A stretch of 64,000 nt of DNA, taken from the NCBI GenBank assembly GCA_905221605.1, contig CAJNDS010002293.1:420501-484500 (forward strand). Direction: 5' to 3'. The notes under the pieces are model-generated. The model did no database searches and was not told the origin of the DNA. It saw only the letters and a list, made by a program, of their open reading frames with translations. The translations under genes and the position numbers were made by a program. Within the stretch, counting starts at the first letter, position 1; each line of letters begins with the position of its first letter. This document shows, in pieces, positions 1 to 11,460 of this stretch. This stretch comes from Symbiodinium natans. Lineage: Eukaryota > Sar > Dinophyceae > Suessiales > Symbiodiniaceae.

Positions 1-576
1 GAACCCTCAACTCTGTACCCAAACTCTTCCCTGACCGCTTTCTTTCGGCTGGTATCACATACCTGTGTCCCAAAACCAAAACCCTTTCTTGAAATTCTCT
101 CCACGAGTCAGGCAAGAGCCTCCACGTCGGTCTTGAGGGCACCGAGGTTGCGAAGGCCCCCTGCAGCCTTGCACGTGGGGAACCCCATACAGACATGTTT
201 AGGGTTTATCGGGTGGGGTTTAACTAGGGTTTAGGGTTAAAGGAGTTTAGGGTTTAAGGTCTAGGGTGTAGAATTTAGGGTTTAGGGTTGCAGGTGCTAG
301 TGTTTGGTGTTTCTTGCAGGCCCCTCCGCCCCCAGCCCCGAAAAAACAGCTTGCAGGCCGGAAACTGCCAGACACGGAAACAGAAACCCCAGAACCCCAC
401 CCAAAATCAGGTCCCTGGAAAGATAGGGACAGGTACCCGAAACCCCAAACCCCAAACCCCAAACCCCAAAACCGATGTGAGATTCTTCTGCACGTGTCTT
501 GGAGGATGCTTCCGCTCGCCTCGGGGTGTGACGGGGGCCCCCGCGGCCTTACACGTACGCTTTTGCGGAGTTTGGT

Positions 577-664
577 CATACATATATATATATATATAGT
601 ATATATATATGTATATATATATATAGTATATATGTATATATATAGTATATATATATATATATAC
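577..664. repeat. AT/TA dinucleotide-rich microsatellite
   Basis: Alternating TA runs broken by AGT and TGTA steps, followed at about 678-698 by a few GATA units. No gene content. Confidence 0.9.
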
Positions 665-765
665 ACGTACAGATGGTAGCATAGATAGATAGATAGATCC
701 ATGAATCGTCAAGAGATGTATGTACGAAAGACAAAGCAACACCACCTCCATTCCCAACTAACCTA

Positions 766-893
766 AACCCTGCACCCTAAACCCTGCACCCGGACCCCTA
801 ACCCCTAACCCCTAACGCCTAAACCCTAAACCCTAGACCCTAAACACTAAACCCTAGACCCTAAACCCTAAACCCTAAACCCTAGACCCTAAA
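766..893 (-). repeat. Interstitial CCCTAAA tract
   Basis: Degenerate telomere-type array (TTTAGGG on the minus strand) with CCCTAGA, CCCTAAC and CCTGCACC variants mixed in. Comparable tracts lie at about 187-300, 1378-1440 and 1546-1650. Confidence 0.9.
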
Positions 894-1013
894 CCAACCC
901 GAAGTCCCGCTGCGCCTCAAGGCATTGTCGAAAAGCATTGCGCAGCGTCGTCTGGTCTGGAAGAGGCTCAAAGAGTGTCGCGGGCTGCTTGTGCTGCTTT
1001 TTTTTTGTTCGGC

Positions 1014-1037
1014 GGGGGGGGGGGGGGGGGGGGGGGG
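1014..1037 (+). repeat. Poly-G run
   Basis: 24 consecutive G residues directly after a T-rich run; the length may be unreliable in an assembly. Confidence 0.9.
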
Positions 1038-1106
1038 CTGAGGACTCAGCCCGAAACCCCACTACGTCGTCAGTCAGTGGCTTCGGGTGTCGGCCTCTCT
1101 GTTCTC

Positions 1107-1108
<2 letters not shown>

Positions 1109-1174
<66 letters not shown>
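1109..1174 (+). repeat. (GT)n microsatellite
   Basis: 33 uninterrupted GT units, followed by CT-rich low-complexity sequence up to about 1310. Confidence 0.95.
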
Positions 1175-1177
<3 letters not shown>

Positions 1178-2765
1178 CTGTCTGTCTCTCGCTCTCTTTC
1201 TTGTTCGTTCTTATTTTTGTCGTCTTTCTTGGGGCATGGCTTTATCTTCCTCCCTTCCTCTCTCTCTCCCTCTCTCTACTCTACTCTACTCTCCTCTACT
1301 CTACTCTATTTGGAGACTCACTATTTTTTGCACTTTTGTGCACAGGGCTTGGGGGTCTCGGAGCTGGACTAACCCTGATCCCTAAACCCTAAACCCTACA
1401 CCCTAAACCCAAAAACCCTAAAACCTAAACCCTAATCAACCCCTCCCAGAAGGCCGGGGGTGCGCCTGGGCATCCAGAGAGGTCGCTTTGAGGGCCAACA
1501 CCCTGTTCGCCTCGGGCTCTGGGCTCGAATGCTCAACTCTCGGCCCTAAACCCTAAACCCTAAACCCCTAAACCCCGAAACCCTAATAAACCCTAAACCC
1601 AAACCCCAAAACCCTAAACCCTAAACCCTTCGGTGTAGGAGGTTTAGGGTTTAGGGTGTAGAGTTTGGGGGTCCGTTGGCTAAAGCGCCGGGGACCCAAG
1701 TAACGTCGGCAAGATGGTCCCTAAGCCTGTTATGAGAGCCTCTGTTACTTCGAGACCCATCTGAGGATCGATTCTTACGGGGTATTCGGGTACCATAACG
1801 GATCATATTGAAAGGCTCTTCACCAGTACCGCCTTGAATCTGACACGGATAGATTTCTCAAGAAATACTTTTCTAACTGACTCTAAGTGGGGAGTATTCG
1901 GTAGCCTATCTGATGCCCCAAAGGGTTTAGGGGGATGTAGAGTACCTAGCTCCCTCATTCCCTACTAAGAACCAGTAGGTTTTCCTTTCCCGGAACGAGG
2001 AAGCTTCTACTTAATTTCTGGGGTGTTTGCTGTCAATGACGGCTCGGCAGAATCACTGGCCCTCTTTGAGGAAGAAGATTTGCTCTTCGTGGGGACCAGT
2101 GTAACAATTTTGTAGTGCATTTGTTTCACTCCTTTGCTCTTGGAGGATATACAGTTAAATCGTCGACACAAGAACACCCCTCACACTTCACGTTCGGGCG
2201 CTTTTCCTATGCCATGACTTGAACTTTGTTTTGTTCAGGTATCGCAGGCAAGTTATGGAAGAAGCTGGTGAAGTTGCTCTTCTGAGGCCACAGAAGCTCG
2301 CTATGAATCGAATCACCTAGAAGTCAAAATGAACTGCATTGGGCTCATCAGGGATCTCGTTGCTGGGGTTAGGGTTTAGGGCTTTAGAGGTACCTTGAGA
2401 ACCCCCAAACGCCCTTCTTCTTGGCAGGATACTAGCAATCTGACCAGGAGACTTGCAGTGAGAGCAGCACCCACAACAAGGGGTGTTGGGAGTTCCTAGA
2501 ACCCTCAACCCTTTAAACCCCAAACCCCAAACCCTAAACTTGCCCTAAACCCTAAAACCCCCAAACCCTACCCAAAGGCTCCTATGTAGTACCTTTTTGG
2601 GGTAGTATACTAGAATCCCTATAACTAACCCAAAAGGAACTACATTGGAGCCTTTGAGTAAACCCTAAACCCGCGTGTGGCGCAATGGCGGATGTCCTTA
2701 GGTCCCACGCCTCGTGGCTCCGCCACCAGGTTCCGAAGGCGCAGCCGCCCCGCGCCTTCCTGAAG

Positions 2766-2990
2766 AGGGGTTTGGGGTTTGGGGTTTAGGGTTTGGGGTT
2801 TAGGGTTTAGGGTTTAGGGTTTGGGGTTTAGGGTTTAGGGTTTGGGGTTTAGGGTTTGGGGTGTAGGGTTTTGGGGTGTAGGGTTTGGGGTTTAGTGTGT
2901 AGCGTTTGGGGTGTAGGGTTTGGGGTGCAGGGTTTAGGGTTTGGGTGTAGGGTTTAGGGTTTGGGGTTTGGGATTTGGGGTTTGGGGTGA
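2766..2990 (+). repeat. Mixed TTTAGGG/TTTGGGG array
   Basis: About 30 heptamer-scale units alternating between TTTAGGG, TTTGGGG and GTGTAGGG forms. This is the densest such tract in the left region. Confidence 0.9.
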
Positions 2991-3583
2991 TTTCGTTCTG
3001 TATGTGCCGAAGTGAGGGGGTGTGTTTCGCATGTGTCGTGAGGGTTGCTCTTGCAATGAGACAGGAGCTTGGGCGGATCAAGCTCTGCCTTCAGTGACGT
3101 CGGCGATTGCGACGCATTGGGCCGATTGAGGCTTTGGTTCTGGGGCAGGCTTCAGGTCACCGTTTCGGGTTCGGGCAACTTTGACGCAGCTTCGAGCCCC
3201 TTCCCCCATGCAGCACAAAGCTCCGGAGCTCTAAAGTACACCAAAACTCCCAAACCCCAGCTCCCCCCCCCCCCCGCAGCAAAAACCCTCAAAAACCCAA
3301 AAGCCCACCACAAACATCCGCAACCTCCAACAACAAGAATACATAAACACGGAAAAACAGACGGCCCACAACAAAAATCCCAAACCTCCAACAACAACAC
3401 ACACACACACACACAACAAACAAAAACACCAAAAACAAACAAAAAGCAGGACCGAGAGGCTCCTGCCTCCAGGAAGTCGATGCCCGCCCAGGCGTGGGCC
3501 TGACAGAAGCCGCGCACGCCGCCGCAGGCAGCAATCGCCGCCTGGCCGCGCTTCTGTTAAAGGGTCGTCAAGGGGGGGGGGGG

Positions 3584-3672
3584 CTTAGGGTTTAGGGTTT
3601 CGGGTTTAGGGTTCAGGGTTTAGGGTTTTGGGTTTAGGGTTGTGGGGTTAGGGTTTAGGGTTAGGGGGGTTC
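3584..3672 (+). repeat. TTTAGGG tract
   Basis: Degenerate telomere-type array with TTTCGGG and TTCAGGG variants, starting right after a poly-G run. Similar tracts are at about 4069-4180 and 4808-4893, and in opposite orientation at 3841-3925. Confidence 0.85.
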
Positions 3673-5300
3673 TTGGGGGGTAGGTATCTAGGGAAGCTTC
3701 TGAAGTGGGGTGAGGGTTTATGTCCAACTTAGGGGCTGAATACCCTAGCCGAAAAAAGCTTACCTTTGATATGTAGTAGGATTCTATATAATAAGGCTAA
3801 TTAAAAGTTAACTACCCAGCCCCTGAACCAAAAGTCAGAACACCCGAAACGCTAAACCCGAACCCTAAACCCGAACCCTAAACCCTAAACCCTGAACCCT
3901 GTTATAAACCCTAAACCCTAGACCCGAACCCTGAAAAACCAAAATCCCTTTCAGCCATGGGCGGCGGCAGCCTTGTGATCTGCACCTCGCTGGTACAGCT
4001 TGCCGACCACCGACGCCTGCCGGTGGTGCCGAAGCATTCTTCGGCCTTTGGGGACCTACGGTTTTATTTAGTAGGGTTTAGGGTTTCGGGTTCAGGGTTC
4101 AGGGTTTAGAGGGTTTGGGGTTCTCGGGTTTGGGGTTTAGGGTTTGGGGTTCTCGGGTTTAGGGTTTAGGGTTTGGGGGTTCTTTAGGGCGGTAAATCCC
4201 ATGATAGACAGGGCTCTGGAACACGTTGTCCGTGGAAGCCCCAGTCTACCAGTCTACTCCCTGGATGCCCTGGACCTCATCCGCCCCTAAGCGTCAAAAC
4301 GTCTCTTCACCCGGCCTTGGCTTCGCCACCCATCTCCTGGACATGGCAGGCGTTTGGGGCTCTTGTAGGACTTTGGATGTTTTTGGGGTGTTTAGGGTTT
4401 TAGGGCTGTTGGGTTGCTTGGAGTTTAGGGATTGCAGGATTGCTTTGTATAGGTTGCTTACAAGCGTCCTACTGCGAAAACACCAAAAGCCTCACTCACA
4501 GGCCTGCAGCAGCGCCGCCAGTGCCCGCGCGGTGTCCGCCATGTCATGGCGTCGGAGTGCCAGGGATTTCCGGGAAGCAAGCCGAGACAGGGTTTGAGGC
4601 TTACAGCCTGAGGTTAGGGGTCTGAAGGCTTAGGTTTTAGGGCTTTTGCCTTTTAGGGCCTCTTTGTTTCGAGTTCTAGGGTGGGGTCTAGGGCTTGTGG
4701 AGCTTTCCGCACTTTGGGGTTGGTTTGTAATTCGGCTTCGGGTTCCGGGAAAAGGGTTTTTATGGGGCTACTGGGGGTGCCTCTGCTGGGGTGCTTTCTG
4801 GGTGTGAAAGGCTGTTGGGTTTAAGGTTTGGGGGTTTAGGGTTTAGGGCTAGGGTTTAGGGTTTAGGGTTTAGGGTTTAGGGTTTGGGGTTTAGGGCTTC
4901 TTGGGGTGAAAGGCTACTCTCGTATTCAGGGCTTGGGTACCCTGGCTAGTGGCTCGGAGCCATTTGGATCGCCGGACGTGCGCCGTGCGCATGAATCTGA
5001 GTGTGGGTCAGGGTTTCTTGTACCCCCAAAAGGACACCCCATATATACAACAGACATACATACCCTGCTTCATATAGGGGTGCAACCTCTGAAGTTGCCG
5101 GGACACCTTGGGACGCTTAAACCTATAGACCCCAAACCGAAACCAAAAATCCGAAGCCCTCAGTCCTACCTCAATCTTCGGAGGACAACCATGGACAACC
5201 CAAAATCGAGGGATCCCAATTCGTACACCTGTGGATCAGGGTTCCTGTTTTGCGATGCCCTCCCTACCCCCCTGCGTGCGGAGACTGAAAACAAAATCTG

Positions 5301-5340
5301 GGTTTAGGGTTTAGGGTTTAGGGTTTAGGGTTTAGGGTTA
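5301..5340 (+). repeat. Short pure TTTAGGG array
   Basis: Five clean TTTAGGG units. An opposite-strand CCCTAAA/CCCCAAA array follows at 5452-5582, so the two face each other across about 110 bp. Confidence 0.9.
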
Positions 5341-5451
5341 GCTTAACCTAAGGATGACCACCTACTTCCACCCCAGAAATCATCTTCCAGTCCCAAAAGC
5401 CCAGAAGGCCGAACGCCTCAGGCCCGAAAGCAGCCCTCAAGCCCAAAGGGC

Positions 5452-5582
5452 CCTAAACCCCAAACCCTAAACCCCAAACCCTAAACCCCAAACCCTAAAC
5501 CCCAAACCCTAAACCCTAAACCCTAAACCCCAAACCCTGAACCCTAAACCCTAAACCCCAAACCCCGTACCCTAAACCCCAA
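5452..5582 (-). repeat. CCCTAAA/CCCCAAA array
   Basis: Regular alternation of CCCTAAA and CCCCAAA heptamers, which gives an apparent 14-bp higher-order period over part of the array. Confidence 0.9.
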
Positions 5583-5702
5583 GCCCCCAAAAAACATCCT
5601 AAACCCCCGAAGCCCTGAACATCCAAAGCTCCTCGACGCACGGAACGCTCATAAACCCTAATAAGGGATACTGTATGGGTGGTTCTCTAAATTAGGGTAT
5701 AC

Positions 5703-5860
5703 GGTATATATTCAGTGTATATACAGTATATATACAGTATATATACAGTATATATACAGTATATATACAGTATATATCTACTCTATATATACTGTATCTA
5801 TATATGTGTATACTGTATAGATACAGTATATATACAGTGTGTATATATAAAAATATACTG
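5703..5860. repeat. TATATACAGTA-type minisatellite
   Basis: Near-perfect 12-bp units built on TATATACAGTAT, best between about 5718 and 5775, decaying on both sides. The unit is close to self-complementary, so both strands show similar sequence. Confidence 0.9.
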
Positions 5861-6928
5861 TATACATGTATACAGCACCCCAAAATTAGGACGCGGCAAA
5901 AAGACAAAAGGGACCCTTATTTAGAGAGCTACCCATAATACAAATGGAACAAGGTCATATACCATCAACGCGTCGCTCGCAGACTCTCTGCCCTGAACTG
6001 CAGCCGGGGGGCCCTCGTCCGGCGACAGCCGAAGAAGGCCTGGCTACAGGAATGCAGTTGGGGGGCGGGGGTTCAGTTTGAGGGTTTAGGGTTCATAGGG
6101 TATAGGGTATAGGGTTCATGGGGCTTAAGGTTTCAGAGGTGTCAACCGAGGATGCCCCTACTCCAAGCCCTAAGCCCTAAAATCTTATGCCCTAAACCCT
6201 AAGCCCTCTAGAAAACCCTAAAGTAATGGTTGTTCAGTCGCTGAGGCTTAGTTGCGAGCTTCTTTGGGAGGCAGTCGCCGAGTCAGCAACCCAAAGCCCG
6301 GAACCCCACACCCCCACCCCAAAAAAAGAAAGAATCAATACACTAAATGAAGACACAGCCTGAACCTTTAGGGTTGGTGTAGGTTTCAGGGTTTGGGGTT
6401 TAGGGTTTAGTATTTAGGGTTTGGGGTTTAGGGCCCACAGAACAAACCACGTCTGGCCTGACAGTTGCGACAGAGCTCCGGAGCGTTGTCGGCATGGCCG
6501 CCGGACTCTAGTAAGTCCCAACAGCCCTTGGTCTTCCTCCAAGAACTTGTCAGTTGTTGACACAGCTGTGTTACACGCACACATATATATATATATGTAT
6601 GTATATATGTATATAAGTATGTTTTTACTTATTTGTTTGTTTTTTTTGGGGGTTGCAGGTAGATGGGTTAAGGTTTAGGTTGCTGACGATGTGCTGTTTA
6701 GACTTCTTTTTTTGGGGGGGGAGGGACCGGGTGGAGTTTGGGCCTAAACCCTCAACCCTAAAACCCTAAACCCTCAACCCCAAACCCTCAACCCTATTTC
6801 CTAATCCCTAAACCTTGGCTTTCTTTGGGGGTGGACGAATAGGGTTTAGGGTTTAGGGTCTACAAGGGTCTAGGGCAACAGGGAAGCAGAAGCACACGCA
6901 CAGCGGCAGTGGCGCAGGGGTATGCCTA

Positions 6929-6992
6929 CACACACACACACACAAACAAACAAACAAACAAACAAACAAACAAACAAACAAACAAACAAACA
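6929..6992 (+). repeat. (CA)n then (CAAA)n microsatellite
   Basis: Seven CA units run directly into about 12 CAAA units with no interruption. Confidence 0.95.
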
Positions 6993-7430
6993 AGGGCTTC
7001 GGGTCAGGTGCTCGTGGTCCCCTCACGCCGACGAGACGGTACTTGCTAGGGCTCAGGGATTATGGTTTAGGGTCGGGATGCCACAAATCTTGGGAAAACT
7101 GGACTACAACCCTCTAGAAGACTCTTAAGGGGATCAACCCTACAAAGCCCGTGGAATTTAGGGTGTGTAACGCTGACATGAAGGTTCGCGGGTAGTTACA
7201 AGCAGGGTTATAAGTACCCTAAGTACGGTTGCAACTCTAGAATTCCTACCGAGAACCCTACACATATCTACCCATGTCATCCCATGTCCCCCGAGCAGGC
7301 TCCTCTAAATGATTCCCAGGCACTTGCTCTTGAAGCGTTGTGAGGCCAGCCCAAATGCAGAAAGCAGATGTCGCACTGTCTCCACCTCCAGTTCATCAGA
7401 TCTCGGGGGTTCCTATCGGTCCCCCTAAAA

Positions 7431-7835
7431 CTTAGTTGCTGAGTTCATAAGCCCCAAAACAAGTGTAATCCCTTCCCCCTAATATTAAACGGGGGTCCCC
7501 CCCCCCCCCCCTTTAAAAATTCGAAATGTGCTTTTAGTATTAGGGGATATTTTTCACGTAATGTCACTTTTAGGGCTTAGGGTCAGCCCCCCCCCCCCAC
7601 CACCCTAAACTCTAAAACACAATTTTAAACCCTAAAACTGCGGCTACCGTCCAACTCCTAAACCCTCCCCCCTAATTCGGAATTGGGCTGATTTCGAGGG
7701 GATTTTCCGGAATGTGATTTTATCATTAAGGGGGTATTTAATAAACGGGGGAAGGGATTACACTTTCAGTTCTATAGGGGCGGGATTATAGTATCCCAAC
7801 AAGTTTAAAGTGTAGCTACTCATTCAGCTACTAAG
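7431..7835. mobile_element. MITE-like element with imperfect terminal inverted repeats
   Basis: The ends are CTTAGTTGCTGA and TCAGCTACTAAG, inverted repeats with one mismatch. AAAA lies immediately outside both ends (7427-7430 and 7836-7839) and could be a target duplication. Inside, a second perfect 19-bp inverted pair reads AAGTGTAATCCCTTCCCCC at 7461-7479 and its complement at 7747-7765. The two pairs are unevenly spaced, so the right arm carries about 40 extra bases. There is no coding capacity in the 405 bp. This fits a non-autonomous DNA transposon. A-rich flanks make the duplication weak evidence. Confidence 0.5.
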
Positions 7836-7959
7836 AAAACCCCAAGCCCTCAGCAATCTGCACCATGAACCCTCTAAGCCCTAAAGCTCTACAGCCCTAA
7901 AGCCCTAAAGCTCTGAGCCCCATACTGACAGTTTTAGAACTCTGAGGTGTCTGAGGGGT

Positions 7960-8150
7960 TTTGCAGGTATTGGGTTTTTGGGCGCTGGGCCGAGGAGGCT
8001 CTGAGACATTGAGACTTTGAGACTGCGGCCTCGATTCCATGCGGTTGTTCTGGACGCTGGGTCCTGAGACACTGAGACATTGAGACTTTGAGACTGCAGT
8101 CTCGATTCCAGGCTGTTCTGGACGCTGGGCCGAGGAGGCTCTGAGACACT
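7960..8150 (+). repeat. Outer part of left inverted-repeat arm (GAGAC-rich)
   Basis: Copies of GAGACATTGAGAC-type motifs with GCGGCCTCGATTCCA and CTGGACGCTGGGCCGAGGAGG blocks. The same blocks occur in opposite orientation at about 17051-17155, so the inverted repeat continues beyond the near-identical arm. About 185 bp at 8152-8337 are present only on the left and interrupt the match. Confidence 0.8.
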
Positions 8151-8337
8151 GAGACAGCTGCTTTGCTGCTGTGAGTGCCTACTGAAGCCTAAGTGTGTGA
8201 AAGTCCTACTGCTTTGCTGCTGTAAATCGTTGAAGTCCTTAGTCCTCGTGTGTAAAGTGTCGACCACCCGCAAGTCTCGGAAACAGCCCTTCGTGCTGCG
8301 TGTTGCTGTGTGGTGTGTTTGAGCAGCGGCGCGGACA

Positions 8338-9574
8338 AGGAGGCGCTGAGACATTGAGACTTTGAGACTTTGAGACTGCGGCCTCGATTCCAGGGTCTCA
8401 ACGTCTCAATGTCTCAGTCTCAGAGCCTTCTCGGCCCAGATGTTCTAGCATTCGTTCGGAAGCCACGAGCCATCGAGCTGCATGCCAAACAGCTTTTGAG
8501 CGGCATGCCAAACAGATGTCGCGACAGTGCTTCGGAGTGGAGCTCGCGCGCTGCGCGCGCTAGGCGAGCGTGAGAGGCCGAGGAGGCCTGAGACACTGAG
8601 ACATGGAGACGTTGAGACGTCGAGTCTGCAGGGCCGATCGCGCGCGCTAGCGCGCGTCTGGGAACGACGGAGCTGGTTGCAAGGCGCAGCGGAGGCCTTC
8701 GTGGCAATCAGCTCGAAAGCGCTCGGCAGTCAGCTCAAAAGTCGTTTGGCAATCAGCTCGAAGGCGCCTGGCAGTCAGTTCGAAAGTCGTTTGGCATGCA
8801 GCCGCGAAATCCCGTTTTGCAAGCATTTTAGAGCCCCTGCGATCGCTCGAGCTCCGGGCCGGAGGCCCGAGAATCGACAGCCTCTCGAAATGCATAATTC
8901 TCATACATCCCTCATAACCAGGCCTGTAGCCACCACAGAGTGGAGAGCTGGAACACGCCCCCTAGAGAGAGCAAAATCTTTATTACAACATATCTAGGCT
9001 CAGGGATTCCTATACATAGTCTTCTGCAAGTTATTATACGTGAAAGGGATAATAAAGGGTATAAATATGGGTAAAGGTATAGATTCTATGTAATACAACC
9101 ATTCTAGGAGGAGATGGAGGCATTTTTGCCGTCTGGGACCGGGGAGGGGGCAGCAGAAACACTGAGGCAATGAGACAACGCACCCTGGGATAGAAGCAGA
9201 GTCTCCGCCTGGGGATGGGGAGAAGCCGCTGGGACATTGAGACAATGAGACAACGCACCCTGGGATGGAAGCGGAAGGGTTTTATATCGTCCGGGGATGG
9301 GGAGAAGCCACTGAGACAAGGAGACAATGAGACAACGCACCCTGGGATAGAAGCGGAAGGGTTTTATATCGCCCGGGGATGGGGAGAAGCCACTGAGACA
9401 AGGAGACAATTGATACAACGCACCCTGGGATAGAAGCGGAAGGGTTATATATCGTCTGGGGATGGGGAGAAGACAACGCACCCTGGGATAGAAGCGGAAG
9501 GGTTTTATATCGTCCGGGGATGGGCAGAAGCCACTGAGACAAGGAGACAATGAGACAACGGCCTCTATACCTGG
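8338..9574 (+). repeat. Left arm of large inverted repeat
   Basis: This 1237-bp arm matches the complement of 15812-17051 almost exactly. A 3-bp indel near 8450 and a handful of substitutions in the inner tandem part are the only differences seen. From outside in it contains GAGAC motifs, a GCGCGCTAGCGCGC palindrome (about 8641), GGCAATCAGCTCGAAAGCGC-type short repeats (8700-8800), a dispersed ~180-bp module (about 8820-8990), and ~80-bp tandem units with CACCCTGGGATAGAAGCGG (9160-9560). The inner edge is sharp at 9574. Confidence 0.95.
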
Positions 9575-9575
9575 A

Positions 9576-10553
9576 TTACCTGGTGAAGTTGAGCGTGTTC
9601 ACGAAGCTGCCGGCGGTGAGGCTGGTGCAGCTGATGACGTCCAGGTCGGCCGGCGTGGCGAAGAGGGAGAGCGATTCACTTTTGCTGAAGCAGTCGCAAG
9701 TCAGCTGCACTGTGGCGGAGTTGCCCAGGATCAGGTTCGCCCCCAAAGGAGCCTGGGGCAGCAGCGCGCGGATCATGCGGGGCGTGAAGTTGTCCAAGAC
9801 CATGCCTCCGCCTCCGGCATTGCCGTTGACCACGTGGTAGCGGGAGTCCAGGGGGGTGAAGTCGGTGCTGGATAAGAAGCGATCACTACTCTCTTGCTTG
9901 CTCCAACAATCGCACGTCAGCTGGACCGTGGCGGAGTTGCCGAGGATCAGGTTCGCCCCCAGAGGCGCTTGAGGCAGTAGCGCGCGGATCATTCTTGGCG
10001 TGAAGTTGTCGAGCACCATACGGATGATGCCTCCCCCGCCGGCGTTGCCGTTGACGGGATGATAGCGCGCGTCCCCCTGCGCCTCCGTGAGGAGCCCGCG
10101 ATCTCCGCACTGGTCTCCGTCTGGTCCCAGTAGTCTGTCAGGGCGATGTTGATCTCGTTGATGGGGGCCTGGAGCCCCGTCCAGGGCACATAGTCACCCA
10201 GGGCCGTCGCGGGCCGCGATGGTGCTGTACGCGGAGAGGTCGATGGCCCCCACGGCAGCCGCTATCGCGGCATCCATCTGCACCGTGGTGCTGTAGGGGA
10301 CCAGCGCTGCTGCGATGGCGGCGTCCCGGGCCGCGATGGTGCTGTATGCGGAGAGGTCGATGGCCCCCACGGCAGCCGCTATCGCGGCGTCCATCTGCAC
10401 CGTGGTGCTGTAGGGGACGAGCGCTGCCGCGATGGCTGCATCTGTCTGGGCCGAGTCGTAGTACGCAGTCAGGGCGGCCGCGATGGCTCCATTGGTCTCG
10501 CAAGCCAAAAGAGCTCGCCAAGCTACGTTGTCGCAGCATGGACCACACAACAA
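9576..10553 (-). pseudogene. Decayed fibre-like repeat protein gene
   Basis: Read on the minus strand from about 10553 down, this region encodes Ala-rich repeats of the kind AAIAAALVPYSTTVQMDAA, with a 39-residue unit duplicated almost exactly (117-bp period, copies near 10211 and 10328). After a linker comes DYWDQTETSAEI, then GDARYHPVNGNAGGGG, then two copies of a ~72-residue module with NFTPRMIRALLPQ and TVQLTCDC (about 217-bp period, near 9711 and 9928). The layout recalls trimeric tail-fibre/collagen-like stalks of viruses and phages, where D-x-x-I-x-x-A repeats form coiled stalks; that link is inference. The frame changes near 10195 and again near 10075, so it is broken unless introns are hidden there. 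The gene sits just inside the left arm of the inverted repeat. Confidence 0.55.
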
Positions 10554-10799
10554 AAACTCAACACGTCAGAACACGTTGTGTGAATGGTTTCCTTGCCTCC
10601 GACTCCAAAGGAAGATGCGCCTGCAGTGACATCCCAATCCGTCACTGGGGTTAGGGGGTTCGAGTGTAGGCAAAGTGTTGTTGGTTGAGGGGAGTGTATG
10701 GTACGGTAAGGGTTGGGGTCTATCGGGCCTAGAGGCCTAGAGCTTAGAGGGCAAGCCGCGCCACGCAAGCTGCCGTGCAAAAAATCCCAAGTTTTGACG

Positions 10800-11035
10800 A
10801 TGTGAAAAAGCGAAGGCCGCGGGGGGCGGGAAACCTGTGAAATCTGAGGGCCGCGGGGGGCGGGAACCCTGTGAAATCTGAGGCCCCGCGGGGGGCGGAA
10901 CCTTGTGAAATCTGAGGGCCGCGGGGGGCGGGAAACCTGTGAAATCTGAGGGCCGCGGGGGGCGAGAAACCTGTGAAATCTGAGGGCCGCGGGGGGCGAG
11001 AAACCTGTGAAATCTGAGGGCCGCAGGGGAACCCC
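10800..11035 (+). repeat. 35-bp GC-rich minisatellite
   Basis: About six units of ~35 bp built on CCTGTGAAATCTGAGGGCCG plus a G-rich run. The long open frames across it are a by-product of the period. Confidence 0.9.
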
Positions 11036-11078
11036 AGCCCCCGATTTTCGCCTCGAGATGGGGGGGTGGGTTGGGCTT

Positions 11079-11460
11079 CCCGGCGCAGGGACTTCACACA
11101 TTTCACGGGCCTCCGGGCGCAGGGACTTCACACGTTTCACGGGCCTCCGGGCGCAGCTTCACACATTTCACGGGCCTTCGGGCGCAGGGACTTCACACAT
11201 TTCACGGGCCTCCGGGCGCAGGGACTTCACACGTTTCACGGGCCTCCGGGCGCAGGGACTTCACACGTTTCACGTGCCTCCGGGCGCAGGGACTTCACAC
11301 ATTTCACGGGCCTCCGGGCGCAGGGACTTCACACGTTTCACGTGCCTCCGGGCGCAGGGACTTCACACATTTCACGGGCCTCCGGGCGCAGGGACTTCAC
11401 ACATTTCACGGGCCTCCGGGCGCAGGGATTTCGCGCATTTCACGGGCCTGCGGGCTGGGA
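11079..11460 (+). repeat. 35-bp minisatellite (TTCACACATTTCACGGGCC)
   Basis: About eleven units of ~35 bp containing CGCAGGGACTTCACACRTTT and CACGGGCCTCCGGG. It has the same period as the neighbouring array, but the unit sequence is different. All three forward frames stay open through it, so the predicted ~150-200-residue proteins are not credible. Confidence 0.9.

Larger units (their letters stand above)
1..7430. other. Gene-poor region dominated by degenerate telomere-like tracts
   Basis: No convincing gene was found here. The stretch is a mosaic of TTTAGGG/CCCTAAA and TTTGGGG-type tracts in both orientations, microsatellites and low-complexity DNA, with short unique pieces between them. 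The only coding-like remnant is a short open stretch at about 2243-2320 behind a pyrimidine-rich AG, which would read as a last exon of about 25 codons ending in TAG; it matches no family I know. The frequent switching of repeat orientation argues against a chromosome end and for interstitial or subtelomere-like DNA. Confidence 0.7.

Noticed and set aside
2683-2755. tRNA- or SINE-like A and B boxes (TGGCGCAATGG and GGTTCCGAAGG)
   Set aside because: No acceptable acceptor or anticodon stem could be drawn and there is no tail or target duplication.
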